In this document: positions 1 through 5,523 of the stretch, piece after piece
Numbering within the stretch: position 1 is the stretch's first letter
Layout: every line of letters starts with the position of its first letter
DNA from: Gammaproteobacteria bacterium
GTDB lineage: Bacteria; Pseudomonadota; Gammaproteobacteria; DRLM01
Length of the DNA: 5,608 nucleotides
NCBI GenBank assembly: GCA_015490395.1
Contig: WFXX01000123.1
Span: forward strand, 1-5,608
Direction: 5' to 3'
The notes under the pieces: model-generated
Databases searched by the model: none
The model's input: only the letters and a program-made list of their open reading frames with translations
What the model was told of the DNA's origin: nothing
Made by a program: the position numbers and the translations under genes

Positions 1-22
1 CTGACCTGATTCACGCACTTCC

Positions 23-541
23 TCAGCGGGGCGCGGCGAAGCCGGGCTTGCGCCGCGGCGGCAGCAGGCCCGCCTCAGCCAAGCGCGCGTGGATCTCCTG
101 GGGCGGTAGCTTGCTTACGTCCTTGGGCATCTCCCGGACCTCGATGCCCTCGTGAGGCGGCACCGCCATGGCCTCCCGGAGCATCCCCAGCATGCGGGGC
201 TCGGCGGCCACCACCAGCACCCGGGCCTTGTGCCGGCGGGCCCACGCCAGGGCCTGCTGGGCCACCTCCCGGGCGAAGCGGCGCTTGTACTCGTCCACGT
301 GCTGCTCGCGGTGATCGTCGTAGCCGTGGGCCGGGCCGCCAGCAGGGGCCTGGTTGCGCCCGGTCTTGGCCTCGGTCCAGGCCTCCCGCCCCGGGATGTC
401 CGGCTCGGTGCTCACCAGGTCCATGGTGCCCTCCACCAGGTTGGGCCCAGACTCCAGCTCCGGATGCTCCACGGGCTCGAGCGCGAAGAAGCGTGCCCGA
501 GTTCCGTCCAAGGTCACTACACAGTAACCGTTGTTGTTCAT
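23..541 (-). CDS. Host attachment protein family (BaeRF family 12-like), 172 aa
   Basis: The N-terminus (YCVVTLDGTRARFFAL) is the first beta strand typical of the 'protein required for attachment to host cells' family (Pfam Host_attach, also described as bacterial archaeo-eukaryotic release factor family 12). A variable polar linker follows at about residues 45-85 (SAGG/HAYE-like GGPAHGYDD). Next comes a helix with HVDEYKRRFAREVAQQALAWAR, then a core strand ARVLVVAAEPRMLGMLR and a Pro-rich tail. Family members are small (about 140-170 aa), probably cytoplasmic, and structurally related to the eRF1 central domain; their biochemical role is not settled, and the 'attachment' name comes from an early plant-association study. 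I chose ATG 541 over in-frame TTG 559 because a GGAG sits 5 nt before the ATG. The gene is the last of a leftward series and is complete. Family assignment is by pattern memory and is fairly confident; the molecular function is not known. Confidence 0.85.
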   Translation of the reverse strand: MNNNGYCVVTLDGTRARFFALEPVEHPELESGPNLVEGTMDLVSTEPDIPGREAWTEAKTGRNQAPAGGPAHGYDDHREQHVDEYKRRFAREVAQQALAWARRHKARVLVVAAEPRMLGMLREAMAVPPHEGIEVREMPKDVSKLPPQEIHARLAEAGLLPPRRKPGFAAPR

Positions 542-562
542 CTCCGCTCCGCTCAGCAACCG

Positions 563-591
563 ATCCTAGAGAGCAGCCTCTCGAGGCCCAA
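563..591 (-). promoter_or_regulatory. Possible sigma-70-type promoter before the host-attachment gene
   Basis: On the minus strand TTGGGC (586-591) and TAGGAT (563-568) are separated by 17 nt. This would start transcription near 556, leaving a leader of about 15 nt that includes the GGAG before ATG 541. The match to consensus is only partial (3/6 and 4/6), so the gene may instead depend wholly on read-through from the upstream genes. Confidence 0.22.
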
Positions 592-616
592 GACCCCAGG
601 CTCTCCCAACCCGGCC

Positions 617-712
617 TCAGAGGTATCCCAGCAGGTAAAGCAGGCTCAAGAGGGCCCCCACCCCGGACAGGAGCATAACTCCCAGGATCATGATGGCAAA
701 GAAGGCCCGCAC
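617..712 (-). CDS. Possible small single-helix membrane peptide, 31 aa
   Basis: Reading leftwards from GTG 712, an ORF encodes VRAFFAIMILGVMLLSGVG followed by ALLSLLYLLGYL, then TGA at 617-619. Almost the whole peptide is one hydrophobic helix with a single positive charge near its N-terminus, as in many short inner-membrane proteins. It contains small-residue spacing (SGVGALLS) that could support helix packing. The ORF is in the same frame as the zinc-ribbon gene and begins 15 nt after that gene's stop, so it could be translated by reinitiation. Other in-frame starts are ATG 691 and ATG 676 (the latter has GGGAG two bases upstream, too close to be ideal). No start has a strong ribosome binding site. 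I do not recognise a family. It could also be a lost C-terminal part of the upstream gene. Confidence 0.4.
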   Translation of the reverse strand: MRAFFAIMILGVMLLSGVGALLSLLYLLGYL

Positions 713-727
713 CGGCGCGCCGCAGGC

Positions 728-1192
728 TCAGCCGCCTGCCTCCGACCCAGCCTGCCCGCCGGGGCGGTCTCCCGCCCCACCCTCCTCCCCGGGCGCCGGC
801 TCCGGCGCCCCGGTCTCGGGTAGCTCGCGCAGGGCCTCCAGGGGGGCCTGGCAATGCGGGCAATAGCTGCGCAGGGGCGGCTCCTCGGAGCTCTGCAGGA
901 CAATCTCGAAATCCCGGCCGCAGGCCGGGCAGGTCCCGGTGAGCCGCTCCGTGGAGCGCTCCCGGCGATAGCGGAGGAAGCCCACCACGGGGCCGGCGAT
1001 CAGGAAGCCCGGCACCAGCACGAAGTGGGCGATGGGGATGGGGATGCTGAGCAGGGCCAGCCCCCAGGCCACGCCGCAGGCCACGGCCGCGCGCCGCATG
1101 CGCTCCTGGGGGCCGTAGACGGCGACGTGGAGCACGCCCTCCCCCGTACGGTCACCACTGCGCACATAGACCTGCTGCTCCTCCGTGGCCAT
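728..1192 (-). CDS. Membrane protein with C-terminal zinc ribbon, 154 aa, function unknown
   Basis: The protein has three parts. Residues 1-34 are polar. Residues 35-73 are hydrophobic and Pro-containing (ALLSIPIPIAHFVLVPG), long enough for two short membrane helices or a hairpin. A basic stretch RYRRERS (74-80) follows, expected on the cytoplasmic side. Residues 88-114 hold CPAC and CPHC (C88, C91, C111, C114), a four-cysteine zinc-ribbon pattern. The last 28 residues are Gly/Glu/Pro-rich and probably disordered. The start ATG 1192 has GGGAGG 8 nt upstream; the frame stays open to 1330, but that extension lacks protein-like character and would overlap the divergent promoter region. I do not recognise a named family. 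The zinc ribbon may bind metal, protein or nucleic acid. It is probably co-transcribed with the two ORFs to its left. Confidence 0.72.
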   Translation of the reverse strand: MATEEQQVYVRSGDRTGEGVLHVAVYGPQERMRRAAVACGVAWGLALLSIPIPIAHFVLVPGFLIAGPVVGFLRYRRERSTERLTGTCPACGRDFEIVLQSSEEPPLRSYCPHCQAPLEALRELPETGAPEPAPGEEGGAGDRPGGQAGSEAGG

Positions 1193-1250
1193 GGCCCGTG
1201 CCTCCCGCGCCCCTCCTCCCACTCGCCGCCCATGGAAGGTAAGGGGCGGT

Positions 1251-1259
1251 AGCATAGCA
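1251..1259 (-). promoter_or_regulatory. Possible extended -10 promoter for the leftward genes
   Basis: On the minus strand the bases TGC directly precede TATGCT, giving a TGnTATnnT extended -10 element about 58 nt upstream of ATG 1192. No good -35 hexamer lies upstream, which is tolerated for extended -10 promoters. It falls in the divergent gap before asmA, where a leftward promoter is expected. Confidence 0.3.
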
Positions 1260-1287
1260 CAGCCCGTCCGTCCCACGGCCCTCCGGC

Positions 1288-1315
1288 TTGGGTCATCCCC
1301 CGCACGGCCGATAAC
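1288..1315 (+). promoter_or_regulatory. Possible promoter for asmA-mutY-yggX
   Basis: TTGGGT (1288-1293) and GATAAC (1310-1315) are spaced by 16 nt. Each is a partial match to the sigma-70 consensus. Transcription would start near 1322, on top of the upstream GTG at 1321. This would exclude that GTG as a start and favour GTG 1366. Confidence 0.25.
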
Positions 1316-1347
1316 AAGCCGTGAGCACAAGGCTTTCCGGTCGTGGC

Positions 1348-1356
1348 GGGGAGGAG
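1348..1356 (+). promoter_or_regulatory. Ribosome binding site that decides the asmA start
   Basis: The purine run GGGGAGGAG ends 9 nt before GTG 1366 and is the only good Shine-Dalgarno sequence near the beginning of the asmA frame. The alternative GTG 1321 is preceded by ATAACAAGCC, which has no such sequence. Confidence 0.55.
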
Positions 1357-1365
1357 CGCGTTCCG

Positions 1366-3399
1366 GTGCAGACCGCAGAGAAGGACAGGCTGACCCTGCG
1401 GGGGGCCCTCGCGCGGCTGCTGCGCCTGGCCCTGGCTCTGGCGACGGTCGCCGCCGCCATGCTGCTGGGGGCCGCCTTCCTGCTGCCGTTGGCCGTGGAT
1501 ACCCAGGCCCTGCGTCGTGGCTTGGAGGAAGCCGCCAGCCGCCTCACCGGCCTGGAGGCCCGTCTCGAGGGGACGGTGGCCCTCACCGTCTTTCCGGAGC
1601 TGGCCCTACGGGTGGAGCAGCTGCGCCTGGCCACCCCCGGGGCCGGGGAAACCGGCGAGCCGCTCCTGGAGGCCCACGGCCTGATCTTGGAGCTGCAGGC
1701 GCTGCCCCTGCTGCTCCGCCAAGAGGCCGAGGCGGTGGGATTGCGCCTTTCCCGGCTACGGCTGGCCCCCCCTGGGGCCTGGCAAGGGCGGCCTCCCTGG
1801 GGAGCCCTGGAGGGCCTACCGCTGCCCCGCTTGGAGGTAACCCGCCTCAGCCTGCCCCTGGAGCGTGGCCTGGCGCTGGCTGGGCGGCTGAAAGGGCACC
1901 GTCAAGGGCGTGCTTGGCAGGTTTCCCTGGGCGGGGAGCTAGCCTGGCAGGGCGGGCAGCGGCCCCTGCGCCTCGAGGCGCGCCTGGAGCCGGAGGCAGA
2001 CAGGCTGGCTGTCCACGCCTTGAAGGGGCAAGCGGGCGAGGACCTCCGAGTGGAGGCAACGGCCCTGCTCTTGGCGAGCGGGCACTGGCGTGCAGAAGGG
2101 CTGCGGTTCACAGGGCCGGGCGGCCTGGAGGTCTCCGGCCGGCTACGGGTCCGGGACGAGGGGGCCCAGGTGGAGGCCCGCTTTCGGGCCAGCGCCAGGA
2201 GCCTGCGTGCCCTGCTCCGCGCCTTTGGGCTGGCCGCCCCCGCCACCCGGGACCCCGAGGCCTTGGGCCGGACAGCCCTGGAGGGCCGCCTGCAACGACA
2301 GGCTGACGGATCCTTCCTGCTCGATGCCACGCGGTTGCGGCTGGACGACAGCACCGGAAGCGGCAGGTTGGAGCTCGTCGCCCTCGCCCCCCCGACGGGC
2401 CGGCTGGAGCTGGAGCTCGACCGGCTGGAGCTGGAGCGCTATCTCCCTCCGGCTGAGATCCCCCTAACTCCGCCGCCTCGGGCGCGGCTGAACGGCCGGC
2501 TACGGGTGGAGAAGCTGGTGGTGGGAGGGCTGGTCCTCCGGGGGCTGGAGGCCCCCTGGCGCTGGCAGGAGCGGCGGCTGCGCCTGCGCCCCGTGGAGGC
2601 GGAGGCCGCAAGCGGGCGCCTGCGGGCCGACGTGGAGCTGGGCCCGGCCACCACCAGCCGGACGGGCGGGGACGCTCCCCCCGGCCTGCGGCTGCGCCTG
2701 GAGGCCGGCCTCCAGGAGATTCGCTTCGAGCACCTGCCCTGGACCCCCTGGCTGGCCGGTGGGGGGCGCCTGCTGGCCCTGGTGCAGGGGGAAGGGGGCA
2801 CTGCCGCCGACTTGGTCCGGGAGCTGGCCGGTGAGCTCCGCTTGGACGTCTGGAGCGGTCGCTTTCCCAAGCTGCCCCTGGATCGCCGCCTGAGGGAGGC
2901 CTTCCGGGGGCTGCTGGAGGAGGCGGGCCGGTCCGCCGCGGCCCTCCGCCCGGGCGGGGCAGACACCCCCTTCCGCCGCCTGCGCCTGCGCGCTAGGCTG
3001 CAGGCAAGGATGCTGGAGCTGCACCGGGTGGACCTGCTGCAGGCGTCGCTGGAGCTGCGCGGGCGGGGGCGCTGGACCCCGGGGGAGGCGGCCGTGCTGG
3101 AGCTGGAGGCCCGGCCCGCTGGCCGCTTGGCCGAGGCCCTGGGCCCACAGGCGGCCAAGGTGAGCGTGCCGGTCCGCCTGCGCCTGCGCCCGAGCCGCCG
3201 CCTGGAGGTGGAGGCCCTAGAGCTGGAGCTGGGGCCTGCCCGGGCGGCGGCCCGCACGGCCCGCCTGGGGGGAGCGCTGCGCCGCCAGCTCTGGGCCCTG
3301 TATCCGATGCTGCCGGTGGGCGGCCGGAGGCCGTCACCGGAGGCAGGGCGCAGGCCGCTCCTACAGCTGGAGGAAGCGGCGCTCCAGGTGCTGCGGTGA
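1366..3399 (+). CDS. asmA: AsmA family protein, about 677 aa
   Basis: AsmA-family proteins are anchored in the inner membrane by one N-terminal helix and project a long beta-rich groove into the periplasm; relatives (TamB, YhdP, YdbH) are implicated in carrying phospholipid to the outer membrane, and E. coli asmA mutations suppress outer-membrane assembly defects. Here a basic N-terminus is followed by a membrane helix at about residues 18-43, then DTQALRRGLEEAASRLTGLEARLEG, the usual AsmA opening. A long run of short amphipathic strands follows (GRLRV, RLELELD), and a C-terminal AsmA region at about 479-510 (TAADLVRELAGELRLDVWSG). Length is close to E. coli AsmA (617 aa). GTG 1366 is preferred for its ribosome binding site; starting at GTG 1321 would add 15 residues. 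The TGA overlaps the mutY start. The protein is very rich in Leu, Arg and Glu, and the repeated codon use creates long open frames on both strands that are not genes. Confidence 0.85.
   Translation: MQTAEKDRLTLRGALARLLRLALALATVAAAMLLGAAFLLPLAVDTQALRRGLEEAASRLTGLEARLEGTVALTVFPELALRVEQLRLATPGAGETGEPLLEAHGLILELQALPLLLRQEAEAVGLRLSRLRLAPPGAWQGRPPWGALEGLPLPRLEVTRLSLPLERGLALAGRLKGHRQGRAWQVSLGGELAWQGGQRPLRLEARLEPEADRLAVHALKGQAGEDLRVEATALLLASGHWRAEGLRFTGPGGLEVSGRLRVRDEGAQVEARFRASARSLRALLRAFGLAAPATRDPEALGRTALEGRLQRQADGSFLLDATRLRLDDSTGSGRLELVALAPPTGRLELELDRLELERYLPPAEIPLTPPPRARLNGRLRVEKLVVGGLVLRGLEAPWRWQERRLRLRPVEAEAASGRLRADVELGPATTSRTGGDAPPGLRLRLEAGLQEIRFEHLPWTPWLAGGGRLLALVQGEGGTAADLVRELAGELRLDVWSGRFPKLPLDRRLREAFRGLLEEAGRSAAALRPGGADTPFRRLRLRARLQARMLELHRVDLLQASLELRGRGRWTPGEAAVLELEARPAGRLAEALGPQAAKVSVPVRLRLRPSRRLEVEALELELGPARAAARTARLGGALRRQLWALYPMLPVGGRRPSPEAGRRPLLQLEEAALQVLR
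2401..2437 (+). repeat. Short direct repeat inside asmA
   Basis: The 16-base unit CGGCTGGAGCTGGAGC occurs at 2401-2416 and again at 2422-2437, a period of 21 nt or seven codons. It encodes RLELELD followed by RLELERY, so it keeps frame and adds an amphipathic strand-like heptad. A separate 14-base identity (GGCCGGCTACGGGT, 2137-2150 and 2494-2507) encodes GRLRV at both places. Confidence 0.7.
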
Positions 3400-4529
3400 G
3401 CGAAGCGGCCTCCCAGCCGGGGCCGGCCCCGGCGCCCGTGGTGCCCGGGGAGCGGGTACGCGCCTTCCGCCGCCGGCTGCTCGCCTGGTGGCGGCGGCAC
3501 GGGCGCAAGGACCTGCCCTGGCAGCAGGAGCCCACCCCCTACCGGGTCTGGGTCTCGGAGGTCATGCTCCAGCAGACCCAAGTGGCCACCGTCCTGCCCT
3601 ACTACCTCCGCTTCCTGGAGCGCTTCCCGGACCTGCGCGCCCTGGCCGCCGCGCCCCTGGACGAGGTGCTGCATCTCTGGAGCGGCCTGGGCTACTACGG
3701 CAGGGCCCGCCGCCTGCACCAGGCCGCCCGGGAGGTCGTGGCCCGCCACGGCGGGGAGCTGCCCGACGACGAGGCCGAGCTGGCTCGGCTGCCGGGCATC
3801 GGCCCCTCCACGGCCGCCGCCATCCAGGCCCTGGCCCGGGATCGGCCCGCGGCCATCCTGGACGGCAACGCCCAGCGGGTCCTGGCCCGCCTGGAGGCGG
3901 TGCAGGGCTGGCCGGGCGCCTCGCCCGTGCGCCGCCGGCTCTGGGCCATCGCCCGGGCCTACGCCCAGGGCCGCAGCGGCAGGCGCTACACCCAGGCCCT
4001 CATGGACCTGGGGGCCACCCTCTGCACCCCCCGGGCCCCGGCCTGCGACCGCTGCCCGGTGGCCGGCCTCTGCCGTGCCCGGGCCGCGGGCCTCCAGGAG
4101 GAGCTGCCCGCGCCGCCCCCGGGCAGGCACCTCCCCTTGCAGCGGACGCAGATGCTCCTGCTCTGCCGCCGGGGCCGGGTGCTGCTGCTGCGCCGCCCCC
4201 CGGCGGGGCTGTGGGGCGGACTCTGGTCTCTGCCCGAGGCACCCCCGGAGGCGGACCCCTTGCGCTGGTGCCGCGAGCAGCTGGGCTGGGAGGCCGCGGG
4301 CCGGCCTTGGCCGGCCCTGGTGCATCCCTTCAGCCACTTCCGGCTGGAGATCCGCCCCTGGCTGCTGGAGGCCCGCCGGGAGACGGGGGGCAGGCTGCGG
4401 GAGGGCGGCGAGGCCCTCTGGTACAATCCTCTTCAGCCGCCGGCCCTGGGGCTCCCCACCCCGGTGGCCCGCCTCCTGCGACGCCTGGAGGCGGAGGCCG
4501 GCGACCCAGCCCATCCGAGGGAAAGGTGA
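3396..4529 (+). CDS. mutY: Adenine DNA glycosylase MutY, 377 aa
   Basis: MutY removes adenine mispaired with 8-oxoguanine and so prevents G:C to T:A mutation. The HhH-GPD catalytic domain spans about residues 20-200. E55 in SEVMLQQTQV matches E. coli Glu37, the helix-hairpin-helix is LPGIGPSTAAAI (132-143), and D156 in ILDGNAQRVL matches catalytic Asp138. The 4Fe-4S cluster cysteines are C210-X6-C217-X2-C220-X5-C226. A NUDIX-like 8-oxoG recognition domain follows (from about 248), with GLWGGLWSLPE and the FSH loop (312-314). Length is slightly above E. coli (350 aa), mainly through an 18-residue Pro-rich N-terminal extension. The start GTG 3396 overlaps the asmA stop (GTGA); GTG codons at 3438 and 3441 would give an E. 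coli-like N-terminus but lack a ribosome binding site. Q160 replaces Lys142 of E. coli. yggX follows immediately. Confidence 0.97.
   Translation: MSEAASQPGPAPAPVVPGERVRAFRRRLLAWWRRHGRKDLPWQQEPTPYRVWVSEVMLQQTQVATVLPYYLRFLERFPDLRALAAAPLDEVLHLWSGLGYYGRARRLHQAAREVVARHGGELPDDEAELARLPGIGPSTAAAIQALARDRPAAILDGNAQRVLARLEAVQGWPGASPVRRRLWAIARAYAQGRSGRRYTQALMDLGATLCTPRAPACDRCPVAGLCRARAAGLQEELPAPPPGRHLPLQRTQMLLLCRRGRVLLLRRPPAGLWGGLWSLPEAPPEADPLRWCREQLGWEAAGRPWPALVHPFSHFRLEIRPWLLEARRETGGRLREGGEALWYNPLQPPALGLPTPVARLLRRLEAEAGDPAHPRER
4524..4529 (+). promoter_or_regulatory. yggX ribosome binding site containing the mutY stop codon
   Basis: AGGTGA complements the 16S rRNA anti-Shine-Dalgarno end and lies 7 nt before GTG 4537. 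Its last three bases are the mutY TGA. A ribosome ending mutY therefore sits on the yggX initiation region, which favours coupled translation and supports GTG 4537 over ATG 4561. Confidence 0.6.
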
Positions 4530-4536
4530 GCACACC

Positions 4537-4827
4537 GTGAGCCCTGCCGATCAGGTCCGCATGGTCCACTGCGTCAAGCTGGGCCGGGAGGCCCCGGGCC
4601 TGCCGCGCCCGCCCTACCCCGGGGAGCTCGGGCGGCGCATCTACGAGCAGGTCTCCCGGGAGGCCTGGCAGCTCTGGCTGCGCCACCAGACCATGCTCAT
4701 CAACGAGTACCGCCTGAGCGCCCTGGACCCCAAGGCCCGCAAGTTCCTGGAGGAGGAGATGGAGAAGTTCCTCTTCGGGGAGGGCTCCCGGCCTCCCGAG
4801 GGCTACGTGCCCCCCAAGGATTCCTGA
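4537..4827 (+). CDS. yggX: Fe(II)-trafficking protein YggX, 96 aa
   Basis: YggX is a small cytoplasmic protein that protects Fe-S enzymes from oxidative damage and is thought to take part in Fe(II) handling; in E. coli and Salmonella it is under SoxRS control. The family pattern is clear: MVHCVKLGREAPGL, PPYPGELGRRIYE, SREAWQLWLRHQTMLINEYRL, then EEEMEKFLFGEG and EGYVPP near the C-terminus. C12 corresponds to the conserved cysteine near the N-terminus (C7 of E. coli). The length is close to the family's roughly 90 residues. From GTG 4537 the protein has a few more N-terminal residues than E. coli YggX; ATG 4561 would leave only MVHC before the conserved core and has a weaker site. Its position right after mutY is the standard gammaproteobacterial arrangement. 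I saw no SoxS box, and transcription most likely comes from the asmA promoter. Confidence 0.95.
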   Translation: MSPADQVRMVHCVKLGREAPGLPRPPYPGELGRRIYEQVSREAWQLWLRHQTMLINEYRLSALDPKARKFLEEEMEKFLFGEGSRPPEGYVPPKDS

Positions 4828-4872
4828 GGCGCCGCCCGGGAGCGACGGCCCGGGGGCCCAGGGGTCGCAAAG

Positions 4873-4898
4873 GAAAGGGGGCCCGCGGGCCCCCTTTC
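4873..4898. terminator. Bidirectional intrinsic terminator candidate
   Basis: A 26-nt perfect inverted repeat (13 bases per arm, centred between 4885 and 4886) begins GAAAGGGGGCCC and ends with its complement. In RNA it would form an 11-bp very GC-rich stem with a CGCG loop. The AAA and TTT of the two arms give short T tracts, TTTCTC on the plus strand and TTTCCTTTG on the minus strand. It lies between the convergent stops of yggX and the peroxiredoxin gene. The weak T tract leaves some doubt about efficiency. A second, smaller hairpin (CCCGGG at 4835-4840 and 4849-4854) lies just after yggX. Confidence 0.75.
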
Positions 4899-4926
4899 TC
4901 GCGCACAACCCTTGGAGCGTCCGTCG

Positions 4927-5523
4927 TCAGAGCTCCTGGGCGTGCTTGGCCAGGTACTCGGCCACCCCCTCGGGGGTGGGCTTCATGGCCTCCTTCCCCG
5001 GCTCCCACTCCGCGGGGCAGACCTCGCCGTGCTTCTCCACGTACTGCAAGGCATCCACCATGCGCAGCATCTCGTCCACCTCGCGGCCCAGGGGCAGGTT
5101 GTTCACCACCTGGTGCTGCACCACGCCGTCCCGATCGATGAGGAAGGAGGCGCGCAGGGCCACCCCGTCGGGATGCTCCACCCCGTAGGCTCGGGTGATC
5201 TCGTGCTTGATGTCAGCCACCAGGGGGAAGCCGATGGGTCCGATGCCGCCCTTCTCCACCGGCGTCTCCCGCCAGGCGTGATGGGTGTACTGGGAGTCGA
5301 TGGACACGCCCACCACCTCCACGTCCCGCTCCTTGAACTTGGCCAGGCGGTGGTTGTGGGCCAGGATCTCGGTGGGGCAGACAAAGGTGAAGTCCAACGG
5401 ATAGAAGAACAGGACCACATACTTACCCTTGAGGTCCGAGAGGCGGAAGTCCTCCTTGATGCTGCCGTCCGGCATCACCGCCGGGGCGACGAAGTCTGGA
5501 GCCTGTCGGTTGACCAGTACCAT
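4927..5523 (-). CDS. Typical 2-Cys peroxiredoxin (AhpC/Prx1 type), 198 aa
   Basis: This cytoplasmic thiol peroxidase reduces hydrogen peroxide, organic hydroperoxides and probably peroxynitrite. The peroxidatic cysteine is C49 in the P42-LDF-T46-FV-C49 motif, followed by PTEI. The supporting arginine is R124 (ALRASFLID), and the resolving cysteine is C169 in the C-terminal EVCPAEW motif, so it is a typical 2-Cys enzyme forming intersubunit disulfides. The length is normal for the family. It resembles the roughly 200-aa Prx1-type proteins more than E. coli AhpC, and no ahpF reductase is adjacent, so thioredoxin is the likely reductant. GGIG (92-95) and YL (190-191) resemble the GGLG and YF motifs of overoxidation-sensitive enzymes. 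ATG 5523 has AAGGGGGG 6 nt upstream. The gene is monocistronic as far as visible and converges on yggX. I left the gene symbol blank because ahpC, prx and tsaA are used inconsistently for this type. Confidence 0.95.
   Translation of the reverse strand: MVLVNRQAPDFVAPAVMPDGSIKEDFRLSDLKGKYVVLFFYPLDFTFVCPTEILAHNHRLAKFKERDVEVVGVSIDSQYTHHAWRETPVEKGGIGPIGFPLVADIKHEITRAYGVEHPDGVALRASFLIDRDGVVQHQVVNNLPLGREVDEMLRMVDALQYVEKHGEVCPAEWEPGKEAMKPTPEGVAEYLAKHAQEL

Noticed and set aside
542..559. TTG 559 as start of the host-attachment gene
   Set aside because: ATG 541 has a GGAG at ideal spacing and gives the family-typical N-terminus.
569..582. GAGAG-CAGC-CTCTC hairpin as a terminator
   Set aside because: The stem has only 5 bp and is not followed by a T tract on either strand. 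It overlaps the possible promoter spacer and is probably chance.
1193..1330. 46-codon N-terminal extension of the zinc-ribbon protein
   Set aside because: It lies in the divergent promoter region and has no protein-like features, and ATG 1192 has a GGGAGG 8 nt upstream.
1185..2306. 373-codon plus-strand frame over the start of asmA
   Set aside because: It is an out-of-frame shadow of asmA, Gly/Pro/Arg-rich and without recognisable motifs.
2439..4535. 698-codon open frame on the minus strand opposite asmA and mutY
   Set aside because: It lies opposite two recognised genes. Its translation is low-complexity Gly/Pro/Ala/Arg without recognisable domains, as expected from the third-position GC bias of the real genes.
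3488..4540. 350-codon plus-strand frame inside mutY
   Set aside because: It is a +1-type shadow of mutY. The mutY frame contains every catalytic and cluster residue.
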